This document shows positions 1 through 9,333 of a DNA stretch of 64,000 nucleotides, one piece after another. The notes under the pieces were generated by a model. It did no database searches, had not been told where the DNA came from, and worked only from the letters and a program-made list of their open reading frames with translations. Each line of letters starts with the position of its first letter. The stretch's first letter is position 1. Source of the stretch: Alphaproteobacteria bacterium (GTDB lineage Bacteria > Pseudomonadota > Alphaproteobacteria > UBA8366); the NCBI GenBank assembly GCA_021774335.1, contig JAJFJD010000001.1:186001-250000 (forward strand), written 5' to 3'. Position numbers and translations under genes: made by a program.

Positions 1-7
1 CCAGCGC

Positions 8-619
8 ATGTTCATTATCGCCTTGCCGATAGACGCAGCCGCATGCGACGTGCCGCCCCATCCTTGCATACGAGAAGCGACGCGCGATGAAACGAGCCGC
101 ATTGCCGCGATCGGCGGTCCCGTGGCGGATGTGGAAGAACATTTCGACCGCGGCGACCGCTGTTGGGTATTTGAACGCGACGGCATGTTGCTTGCCTGCG
201 ATTGGATCCGTCATTCGGCGCAGGACAGGATCGGTTGGATCATTCTCGGCAAAAGTTCGGATGAAATCTGGTCTGCCGGCATACTGGTCGACCGGACCCA
301 ACGCGGTCAGGGTATCGCTCCCCAACTGCGGGCACAGGTGATACGGGAATGCGCGCGCAGCGGCGTGCGTAGAATGTTGGGGTTTATCGACACGCCGAAC
401 CGAAACTCTGTCCGTGCATTGGACCGCGTCGGATACCGGCCGCTGGGTATCCTTTTCTACTTACGAATCTTTGGCTTTGGCGTAATCCGCAGCGGGAAAC
501 CGTGGCGTTGGGGATTTTGGAGCGAGCGGTCTCCGGTGCGGCTATCAATGTGCGATATCGCGGACCCGTCCTGCCTCCGCCTTTGGAGTGCAATAACGGA
601 CGAACATATTGCCCGATGA
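8..619 (+). CDS. GNAT-family N-acetyltransferase
   Basis: A 203-residue protein with the acetyl-CoA-binding signature of GNAT enzymes: the segment RTQRGQGIA near residue 98 matches motif A (R/Q-x-x-G-x-G/A). It is followed by a helix and the Asn-Arg-x-Ser...Gly-Tyr pattern (residues 128-142) typical of motif B. It presumably moves an acetyl group from acetyl-CoA to an amine; the substrate cannot be told. The C-terminal 50 residues are aromatic and basic and lie outside the core fold. The start lies 7 bases from the window edge, so a longer N-terminus cannot be excluded. No partner gene is visible. Confidence 0.75.
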   Translation: MFIIALPIDAAACDVPPHPCIREATRDETSRIAAIGGPVADVEEHFDRGDRCWVFERDGMLLACDWIRHSAQDRIGWIILGKSSDEIWSAGILVDRTQRGQGIAPQLRAQVIRECARSGVRRMLGFIDTPNRNSVRALDRVGYRPLGILFYLRIFGFGVIRSGKPWRWGFWSERSPVRLSMCDIADPSCLRLWSAITDEHIAR

Positions 620-1113
620 ATTCTCAAAAAGGATTCAGCCGCCATCAATCCGACAGTCACGATGGTGATGCCGGCGGTCACCGCGAGCATGTTCAGATCG
701 AGTGTCGTTGGATCTCCGCGGGTCCGGACTAAGAGCAGTCAGCGTCGCGCATGTCCTACGCTTGCGGCGCGTCCGCGTATACAGGCGAGCCGTACACGCC
801 AGCCTCTCAAGATCCCATGTACAGAAAAGCGGCCAAAAGCAGTGCCGCCAGCGCGAGCGGCCACAACGATATCCAAGACTGGAACCGGCCCTTCCCGGTT
901 TTGCGACGCTTTTTAGGCATGTGCCTCACCCTTGTTCCGTGAGAGCCAAACACCCGGCAGAGGAAATTGCTTCCCTCGCGTATTCTAAACCGTTTAATCG
1001 CCAATGTCGCATACTGGCAGGCGCCCGATGGCCGACCGGGTAGGTTTCGACACGTCATCAACCCGGCACTAGAATGGCGTCGCGAAGAGAGAAACACAGC
1101 AAGGGGACACCGC
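620..1113. other. Intergenic stretch before the first selenoprotein gene
   Basis: This stretch of nearly 500 bases separates the acetyltransferase from the selenoprotein B family gene. Frames on both strands are short and lack convincing protein character. The only candidate is a 37-codon membrane peptide on the minus strand at 807-920, listed separately. No tRNA, clear terminator or repeat was recognised. Confidence 0.5.
807..920 (-). CDS. Possible small basic single-span membrane peptide
   Basis: A 37-codon frame with a highly basic start (MPKKRRKTGKGRF) followed by one hydrophobic segment (about residues 17-35, rich in Leu and Ala) ending in YMGS. A purine-rich ribosome-binding site (AAGGGTGAGG) lies a few bases upstream on the minus strand. 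The lysine/arginine cluster would keep the N-terminus in the cytoplasm. Many alphaproteobacteria carry such peptides, but I recognise no specific family. The frame stays open further upstream, so a chance origin remains possible. Confidence 0.35.
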   Translation of the reverse strand: MPKKRRKTGKGRFQSWISLWPLALAALLLAAFLYMGS

Positions 1114-2364
1114 ATGGCACGAATGGAGGATCTGCCCGAAGGCGAACGGGAGATGCTGCGGACGATCGAACTGCCGACGTTCGAAACGACACCCTTCGTG
1201 CGCGGCGCGCCGCTGTCGAAACGCCGCGTCGCGATCGTCTCAACAGCAGCGCTGCAGAAGCGCGACGACAAGATCTTCGATATCGGCGAGAACAGCTACC
1301 GGATCATTCCGGGCGACGTCGATCCGAACGAGGTGGTTATGTCGCACGGCTCGGCGAATTTCGACCGGACCGGCTTCCAGCAGGACCTCAACATATGCTT
1401 TCCACTGGAGCGGCTGCATGAGCTTGCCGCCGAAGGCTTCATCGGGTCCGTCGCCGATTTTCATTATTCGGTCTCGGGCGCGGTCAGTCCGCAGCGCAAC
1501 GAAGAATCGGTGCGCGAGATCGCCCGTCTGATGAAGCGGGAAGCCGTTGATACGGTTCTCCTGGTCCCGATATGACCGAAATGCACGCGCGCCGTCGGCG
1601 GGCTTGCCCACTACATCGAAGACGAGGGTCTCTCGACCACGCAGATCAGCCTCGTTCGCCTTCATACCGAGAACATCCGGCCGCCGCGGGCGCTCTGGGT
1701 GCCGTTTGAACTCGGCCGTCCGCTCGGCCAACCGAACGACCGGGATTTCCAAACACGCGTGCTGAAGGCGTGCCTCGGGCTGATTGAAGCGGACTCGGGC
1801 CCGGTGCTCGAGGACTATCCCGAGGACATACCCGCCGAAGCCAAGGCCACCGCTGGGGATATGACCGGCATGGTCTGCGAGATCGAGCTGCCGGCGCCGC
1901 CGTCCGACGACAACAGCCTCACCCAGGCTCTCATCGCCGAGATTGGCCGGATGCGGCCCTGGTACGAGATGGCCGTCAACCAGCGCGGCCGCACGACCGT
2001 CGGCGTGAGCCAGCTTTCCATCGAGGACGCCGTCCGCTATCTGGTGGACTTCATCGAGGAACCGGCGACCCCGAGCCGGCGCGACGATATCAAGGCCGGC
2101 CCGCTCCTCAAGCTCGCGTGCGAAGACCTCAAGGCCTTTTACGGCGAAGCGATGTCGGCCCAGCCCGGCATGTCGTCGAGCCGCGCGGTGGAGCATTGGC
2201 TCTGGAACGAGACCGCGCTCGGGCGCGCGTTTTGGAAGTTCCGCGAAGAGAACACCGATCACCCCGACAGCTACACACGGTATCTAGCGCAGCGCACCCT
2301 GATCCCGGACCGGCAGCTCCACTTCAAGGATGCCCCGGTATTCGAGACCGATAGCTCGATGTAA
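1114..2364 (+). CDS. Selenoprotein B family protein (GrdB/PrdB-like) with in-frame UGA at codon 154
   Basis: The frame of 417 codons is broken only by TGA at 1573-1575, after the residues LLVPI, and continues as PKCTRAVGGLA. This gives a Sec-Pro-Lys-Cys redox motif in place of a stop. Protein similarity to the paralogue at 34379-35614 runs without a break on both sides of the TGA (for example FDRTGFQQDLN before it, ALWVP.ELGRP after it). The family is the glycine/sarcosine/betaine/D-proline reductase selenoprotein B group, in which the Sec residue attacks the substrate. The N-terminus of this short version resembles PrdB more than full GrdB. Start chosen for AAGGGG at 1101-1106. The actual substrate is unknown. 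No glycine-reductase partners (GrdA, GrdC, GrdD) are seen nearby. Confidence 0.9.
1570..1608 (+). promoter_or_regulatory. Candidate bacterial SECIS element
   Basis: The 39 bases starting three bases before the UGA are identical to those in the paralogue at 34838-34876 except for one silent change (GTC versus GTT). A hairpin can be drawn by eye. The left arm is GCACGCGCGCC (1583-1593), the loop GUC (1594-1596) and the right arm GGCGGGCTTGC (1597-1607), with nine pairs and two mismatches. The loop begins 19 bases after the UGA and contains a G, as bacterial SECIS elements do. This is inference from sequence; no folding energy was computed. Confidence 0.7.
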
Positions 2365-2625
2365 TCGGGTGGCGGGCCCAGCAGGACGACAACAATCAAT
2401 ATAATTCAATAATTTATATATAAGTTTGGGCAAGAATTAGCGCATAGCAATGCAACGGGTTGCATGCGATTCCCCCAAACCTAATCTTCAAAACTACCCT
2501 TTGCTCTCGACGTCGTTGTATGTCGGCTTCCGGGTGCGGAGCGGACTGCAATTCGAATGCGATCAAACATCCGCTATTAGCCAAACTCGGAAGTCGGCGC
2601 TTTTTGCCTGGTGTAAAAAATTCCG

Positions 2626-2964
2626 CTACCTGTGCTTGGCGAACAAATCCCGTTGCGCCTGGTTGATCGAAGATGCGTCCCAATCTACCTCGCGTTTCGT
2701 TGCGGGATAGCCATTTTTTCTGTCCTCGAATTGGTAAAATAACGAACCATGGATACCCATTGCGTCACGTTTGAGTACGGGGCGTTCCCAGATTGGGCTC
2801 ATAATAGCGCCAACTTTGCCGTCGCCGGTCCGTTCGATGAAATCCTCAATGAATTCCATGTCCTGACCGGGGTTTGGAAATATGGCGGCGAACTCCTCGT
2901 CGGTCGCCTGGAATATGCTGAAGGTCGCATTGCGCGCGCCATCAAATACTTGAATGTTTTTCAT
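2626..2964 (-). CDS. Conserved hypothetical protein, about 112 residues
   Basis: A compact acidic protein with a well-formed composition (MKNIQVFDGA at the start; motifs IFQATDEEFAAIFP, FIEDFIER, IWERPVLKR, GIHGSLFYQF, PATKREVDWD). It resembles small hypothetical proteins found in rhizobia and other alphaproteobacteria that begin with the same MKNIQV signature. No catalytic motif, signal peptide or membrane segment is visible, and I cannot assign a function. It stands alone on the minus strand in AT-richer DNA between the selenoprotein gene and the SulP gene. Confidence 0.75.
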   Translation of the reverse strand: MKNIQVFDGARNATFSIFQATDEEFAAIFPNPGQDMEFIEDFIERTGDGKVGAIMSPIWERPVLKRDAMGIHGSLFYQFEDRKNGYPATKREVDWDASSINQAQRDLFAKHR

Positions 2965-3587
2965 GTGTCGGGCCCTTACAACAACGATCTATCGTCTAAC
3001 CCAATTTTACATAAAATCTTTAAAGATGTTGAGTTCCGCTTTGGGTCAGAAGCAGAAGTCGGGTTCGACAATGAAGGGTGTCCGCTCCTAGGGTTTAACC
3101 GGACTTCGCATAACGAAGGCCGGATGTCCGCAAATAGCCAATAACAGCCGTTCAGACAAATCTAGTATGTAACTTGTCGCCGGTTTTCGCTCTTGATAGC
3201 CGGCACATCTCGATGCCGTTGGAACCGGGCTGCCTAACACATCAATATCGGCTGTTTACGTCCACACGAAGGGCCATATTGGTCTATTGGGAAAAGCGCG
3301 AGCAACGCTGTGTAATAAGTTGCCGATGCGGTCATCCACATCCGTTTCCGACTAACGTGACAATGCCTGCCACGGCAGCTTGATGTTCGCCGCGGTGTAG
3401 GGGCCGTGCCAAATTTGGCTAATTATGTTGCATTGCAGCATAATTAGCGACTATATATGCTGCATTGCAGCGGTCGCGATCAATGCCGGGCGTCGCGGCC
3501 GACGCGCCGGGTATTTCTACTGACATCTCAATAACACCGTGGAACGGAACATCCGTTTTACGCGCGCTCATTTAACCCGGATACTCC
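2965..3587. other. Sparse intergenic region upstream of the SulP gene
   Basis: Roughly 620 bases without a convincing gene. Frames on the plus strand here lack ribosome-binding sites and recognisable protein features. The only structure seen is a pair of palindromic 11-13-mers at 3429-3471, described separately. Base composition is visibly less GC-rich than in the flanking coding DNA, as is usual for intergenic DNA here. Confidence 0.5.
3429..3471. promoter_or_regulatory. Twin palindromic operator-like sites upstream of the SulP gene
   Basis: The 11-mer TGCATTGCAGC occurs at 3429-3439 and again at 3461-3471, spaced 32 bases (three helical turns). The second copy extends to the interrupted palindrome GCTGCA-T-TGCAGC. 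The two copies also form an imperfect inverted repeat (GCATTGCAGCATA against TATGCTGCATTGC). The AT-rich TATATATGC stretch between them could contain a -10 element. This arrangement suits a dimeric repressor or activator bound on one DNA face. The regulator is unknown. Confidence 0.4.
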
Positions 3588-5072
3588 ATGCATTTACTCC
3601 TCACTTATCGCGACCAGTGGTTCGGCAACATCCGCAGCGACGTCCTCGCCGGTCTCGTTGTCGCCCTGGCGCTGATTCCCGAAGCCATCGCCTTTTCGAT
3701 TATCGCCGGCGTCGACCCGAAAATCGGCCTCTACGCCTCCTTCTCGATTGCCGTCATCGTCGCCTTTACCGGCGGTCGGCCGGGGATGATTTCCGCCGCC
3801 ACCGCCGCCACCGCCGTGCTGATGGTGACATTGGTTCGCGACCATGGCCTGCAATATCTGCTGGCAACGACCGTGCTCGCCGGGCTGCTGCAGATCGCGG
3901 CGGGCCTGCTGCGGCTCGGCTACGTCATGCGGTTCGTGTCGCGCTCGGTGATGACCGGCTTCGTCAACGCGCTGGCAATACTGATTTTCATGGCGCAGCT
4001 GCCGGAACTGATCGGCGTGCCGTGGCTAACCTACGTGATGGTCGCCGCCGGCCTCGGCATCATCTATCTGTTTCCGTTCGTCACGAAATCGATCCCGTCG
4101 CCGCTCGTCTGTATCGTCGCGCTGACCTCGGTCACGCTGTTCTTCGGCTTCGATCTGCGCACCGTCGGCGACATGGGCGACCTCCCGTCGACGCTGCCGG
4201 TCTTTCTCATTCCCGACATCCCGCTGACGTTCGAGACGCTGAAAATCATCCTGCCCTATGCGGCAGCGGTGGCGGCGGTCGGCCTGCTGGAATCGCTGAT
4301 GACCGCCTCGATCGTCGACGAACTAACCGACCGGCCGAGCGATAAAAACCAGGAATGCATCGGCCAGGGTCTCGCCAACACCGCCACCGGATTCATCGGC
4401 GGCATGGCCGGCTGTGCGATGATCGGTCAGTCGATGATCAACGTGAAGTCGGGCGGGCGCGGCCGGCTGTCGACCTTCTGCGCAGGCGCTTTCCTGCTGT
4501 TCATGATCGTCGTGCTCGGCGACTGGGTAAAACAGATCCCCATGGCGGCACTCGTTGCAATTATGATCATGGTGTCGATCGGCACGTTCAGCTGGTCGTC
4601 GATCAAGAACCTCAAGGATCATCCGCAGAGTTCGTCGGTGGTGATGCTGGCGACCGTGGCCTGTGTCGTCTTCACCCACAATCTGGCGATCGGCGTTCTT
4701 GCCGGTGTATTGCTATCGGGCCTGTTCTTCTCCTGGAAGATCGCGCAGATCTTCCGGGTTACCTCGATCCTGTCCGACGACGGCCGACATAGAAGCTATA
4801 GCGTGGAAGGTCAGGTATTCTTCGCTTCGGCAGCTGCCTTCACCGCCGCCTTCGATTTTAGGGAAGCGCTCGAGCGGGTGACGATCGACGTCAGCCGCTC
4901 CCACATCTGGGATATTTCCAGCGTCGCCGCGCTCGACATGATCGTCCTCAAGTTCCGCCGCGAAGGTGCGGCGGTCGACATCGTCGGCATGAATGAGGCC
5001 AGCGAAACCATCGTCGATAAGCTGGGTATCCATGATAAGCCCGGCGCACTCGACCGGCTCTTGGGCCACTAG
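3588..5072 (+). CDS. SulP-family inorganic anion permease with STAS domain
   Basis: A 494-residue integral membrane protein. It starts with the SulP signature ([20 protein letters not shown], residues 14-33), has about ten to twelve hydrophobic segments to residue 390, and contains the conserved [15 protein letters not shown] stretch. The C-terminal 90 residues form a STAS domain ([20 protein letters not shown]). SulP proteins move sulfate, bicarbonate or other anions across the inner membrane; the substrate cannot be deduced here. The gene is followed after ten bases by a universal stress protein gene, so the two probably form an operon, perhaps controlled by the palindromes at 3429-3471. 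Confidence 0.9.
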   Translation: MHLLLTYRDQWFGNIRSDVLAGLVVALALIPEAIAFSIIAGVDPKIGLYASFSIAVIVAFTGGRPGMISAATAATAVLMVTLVRDHGLQYLLATTVLAGLLQIAAGLLRLGYVMRFVSRSVMTGFVNALAILIFMAQLPELIGVPWLTYVMVAAGLGIIYLFPFVTKSIPSPLVCIVALTSVTLFFGFDLRTVGDMGDLPSTLPVFLIPDIPLTFETLKIILPYAAAVAAVGLLESLMTASIVDELTDRPSDKNQECIGQGLANTATGFIGGMAGCAMIGQSMINVKSGGRGRLSTFCAGAFLLFMIVVLGDWVKQIPMAALVAIMIMVSIGTFSWSSIKNLKDHPQSSSVVMLATVACVVFTHNLAIGVLAGVLLSGLFFSWKIAQIFRVTSILSDDGRHRSYSVEGQVFFASAAAFTAAFDFREALERVTIDVSRSHIWDISSVAALDMIVLKFRREGAAVDIVGMNEASETIVDKLGIHDKPGALDRLLGH

Positions 5073-5082
5073 GGAGGCAACA

Positions 5083-5937
5083 ATGAATAGGCTCATCGCC
5101 CTCATCGACGGCTCGATCTATTCGCAAAGCGTCTGCGACCATGCGGCCTGGATCGCGAAGCGAACCGCATCGGCGATCGACCTGCTGCACGTCATCGGCC
5201 GACGCGAGACGGATAGCGCTCCGACCAATCTGAGCGGCAACATCACGCTGGGCGCACGCACGGCGCTGCTCGAAGAACTGAGCGCGCTCGACGAACAACG
5301 CGCGAAACTTTTTCAGAAACGCGGCCGGGCAATCCTCGATGACGCCAAGGCCAGCATCGAAGCGGCGGGCGTCAAGGACGTGACGGCACGTCTGCGGATC
5401 GGCGATATCGTCGTGACGGCCGCCGAGAGCGAATCCACCGCCGACATGGTCGTAATCGGCAAGCGCGGCGAAGCGGCTGATTTCGCCAGTCTGCATCTCG
5501 GCTCGAACCTAGAGCGAATCGTGCGCTCCTGCAGCAGGCCGGTTTTCGTGGCCGCGCGCGCCTTCAAACCGATCGAGAGATTTTTGATCGCTTATGACGG
5601 CGGTACTAGCAGCATGAAGGCGGTCGATCATGTCGCCCGCGATCCGCTGTTCGCCGGCCTGCAATGCCACTTGCTGATGGCGGGCACGGACACGCCGGAA
5701 GCCCGCAGTCGGCTGGACGATGCGCGCGCCCTACTCGAAGCCAGCGGCCTTGCCGTGGACGCCGGTATCGTCGGCGGTCAGGCCGAGACGGTGATAGCGG
5801 AGGCCGTCGAGGCCGACGGCATCGATCTGCTCGTCATGGGCGCCTACGGGCACTCACGAATCCGCAGCCTGATCATCGGCTCGACGACCACCGAGATGCT
5901 CCGCTCGTGCAAGATACCGGTCGCGCTGTTTCGGTGA
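5083..5937 (+). CDS. Tandem-domain universal stress protein (UspA family)
   Basis: 284 residues holding two Usp folds. The first (residues 1 to about 145) starts MNRLIALIDGS and ends near SNLERIVRSCSRPVF. The second (about 160-284) ends with GAYGHSRIRSLIIGSTTTEM, which matches the ATP-binding pattern G-x2-G-x9-G-S/T. Tandem Usp proteins act in the cytoplasm in stress survival. The ATG at 5083 is preceded by a strong GGGAGG ribosome-binding site and lies ten bases after the SulP stop, so the gene is very likely co-transcribed with the permease. Pairing of a Usp with a SulP transporter is common. Confidence 0.9.
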   Translation: MNRLIALIDGSIYSQSVCDHAAWIAKRTASAIDLLHVIGRRETDSAPTNLSGNITLGARTALLEELSALDEQRAKLFQKRGRAILDDAKASIEAAGVKDVTARLRIGDIVVTAAESESTADMVVIGKRGEAADFASLHLGSNLERIVRSCSRPVFVAARAFKPIERFLIAYDGGTSSMKAVDHVARDPLFAGLQCHLLMAGTDTPEARSRLDDARALLEASGLAVDAGIVGGQAETVIAEAVEADGIDLLVMGAYGHSRIRSLIIGSTTTEMLRSCKIPVALFR

Positions 5938-6154
5938 GATAAAGCCAGTCGGGCGCGTTCGTCGGAATGTCCGCTAGTAGCCAATGGACGACATTTGACA
6001 GGTTAGAGATAGCAATTCATCGCGGGGAATAGCGCATCCGAGTCTCCTTTGAGATGCTTTAAGCCGGATTCGCTCTGAGACGCCCTGTGTGCTATCCGTG
6101 TCGGCAACTACCATGGGCCATTTGGGGATTCTCGACTAATAAATGGAGAACATC

Positions 6155-6439
6155 ATGGAAGCTTTGTTGCCAATCATCATCCAGCTCATCAGCGGCGCTG
6201 TCGGCGGTAATGTCGTCGGTGCCTTGGCGAAGAACCTCTCACTAGGGACCGTCGGAAACTCGATTGCGGGAATCTTGGGGGGCGGCATTGGCGGTCAGTT
6301 GCTTGGCATGCTTGGGATGGCGTCTGGTGCAGGGGAAATGGATATCGGCGGCATCATCGGAAGTATTGCTGGTGGTGGCGTTGGCGGTGGAGTCATTATG
6401 GCAATCATCGGTATCGTTAAAAAAGCTATGGCCAAATAA
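6155..6439 (+). CDS. Small glycine-zipper-like hydrophobic protein
   Basis: A 94-residue protein made almost entirely of Gly, Ala, Ile, Leu and Val, with repeated G-x3-G spacing (IAGILGGGIGGQLLGM, IIGSIAGGGVGGGVIM) and a lysine-rich end (VKKAMAK). Such glycine zippers form tightly packed membrane helices or oligomers. Similar short proteins of unknown function occur in Rhodospirillales. The ATG at 6155 was chosen because GGAGA precedes it; an ATG at 6143 lacks a ribosome-binding site. No partner gene is apparent; terminator-like hairpins follow. Confidence 0.65.
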   Translation: MEALLPIIIQLISGAVGGNVVGALAKNLSLGTVGNSIAGILGGGIGGQLLGMLGMASGAGEMDIGGIIGSIAGGGVGGGVIMAIIGIVKKAMAK

Positions 6440-6481
6440 GCAAATAAGAAAGTGCTTTTAGGGCCTATATTCCGTTAGAAA

Positions 6482-6516
6482 GTGGCGGCGCAGTCCGCGA
6501 AGATCACGCCGCCACC
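6482..6516. other. Perfect 9-bp stem-loop without T-run
   Basis: GTGGCGGCG at 6482-6490 pairs perfectly with CGCCGCCAC at 6508-6516 around a 17-base loop. It is not followed by a T-tract, so it is not a classical terminator. It lies just before the real terminator at 6534 and may stabilise the 3' end of the upstream transcript. Confidence 0.4.
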
Positions 6517-6533
6517 CTCTAAATATTTAGAAG

Positions 6534-6572
6534 AGCCAGCTAGTGAGGCTAATCACTACTGGCTTTTCTTTT
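6534..6572 (+). terminator. Rho-independent terminator after the small glycine-rich gene
   Basis: The left arm AGCCAG-C-TAGTG (6534-6545) pairs with CACTACTGGCT (6554-6564): eleven pairs with one bulged C and an eight-base loop. TTTTCTTTT follows directly. Confidence 0.8.
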
Positions 6573-6893
6573 ACCCAGAATCCGATTTAAGCCCACACAA
6601 CACCGCTGACATAATCTGCGGGTTATCGGGAAGCGCGAACATGCATGTGTCGGCCGCTGGCGGGCATGGCCGATATCGTTGTTCGGGAGTCCGGTGTTGG
6701 GAGCAAAGCGGACCTTTGGCGATCTCTTTCTAAATGTCCGGCATCAGAGGTAAAGCGAACAAATATCAGTGCCGCCAACTATGTCTGCTCGGGAGACCTA
6801 TCAGCTTCCGTTCACCAAAACATGCAAGCCAAGTTTTGACAGTTTGGAAGAATTTCCAAAAATACCTGCAATGTCAGCTCTTTATGGGGAATT

Positions 6894-6970
6894 TGGTGGG
6901 CCCGGCAGGACTCGAACCTGCGACATGACCGTTATGAGCGGTCCGTTCTAACCAACTGAACTACGGGCCC
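6894..6970 (-). tRNA. tRNA with CAU anticodon, probably tRNA-Ile2
   Basis: A 77-nucleotide cloverleaf reads on the minus strand. The acceptor stem is GGGCCCG/CGGGCCC, with D arm GTTC/GAAC, anticodon stem GACCG/CGGTC and loop CTCATAA (anticodon CAT, complement at 6934-6936). The T arm is GCAGG-TTCGAGT-CCTGC, the discriminator is A, and CCA is encoded (6894-6896). A CAU anticodon fits Met or lysidine-modified Ile2. The C4-G69 and C5-G68 pairs that TilS recognises in tRNA-Ile2 are present, so Ile2 is preferred. It lies downstream of rpoD on the same strand. Confidence 0.93.
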
Positions 6971-7039
6971 ATCCGGGCCGGCCTGTTTGTCCAACTATCA
7001 AACAATGGGCCGGCGCGGCGTGCAGTCGTGCGTGTGCAC

Positions 7040-7076
7040 AAAAGAACGCGGGGTCCGTTGTAACGCAACGGACCCC
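7040..7076 (-). terminator. rpoD terminator
   Basis: GGGGTCCGTTG (7050-7060) pairs perfectly with CAACGGACCCC (7066-7076) around a five-base loop. On the minus strand the stem is followed by GCGTTCTTTTG. It lies 35 bases beyond the rpoD stop, closing the YqeY-dnaG-rpoD operon. Confidence 0.8.
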
Positions 7077-7110
7077 GGTTCAGAAACCGCAAATTCGGAT
7101 TTCGGTGTTT

Positions 7111-9237
<2,127 letters not shown>

Positions 9238-9333
9238 AGGCAATCGCCCCTTCTCTTTTTTAGTTCCTGCGCGCGGTCGGCCGCGCGCCGCGTTCAGCCC
9301 CATCCAGCGTGAATTGCGCCTTTACCCCTGGAG

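Larger units (their letters stand above)
6440..6893. other. Intergenic stretch between the glycine-rich gene and the tRNA
   Basis: About 450 bases with no convincing gene. It holds two strong hairpins (6482-6516 and the terminator at 6534-6572, listed separately). Short plus-strand frames between 6645 and 6893 have no recognisable protein features. No integrase or attachment site was seen next to the tRNA. Confidence 0.5.

Noticed and set aside
1573-1575. TGA as a simple nonsense mutation in the first selenoprotein B family gene
   Set aside because: The paralogue at 34379 has TGA at the same place with a conserved 39-base context, and the family is known to use Sec.
6894-6970. tRNA as an integration site of a mobile element
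   Set aside because: No integrase, direct repeat of the tRNA 3' end or foreign gene block was seen on either side.
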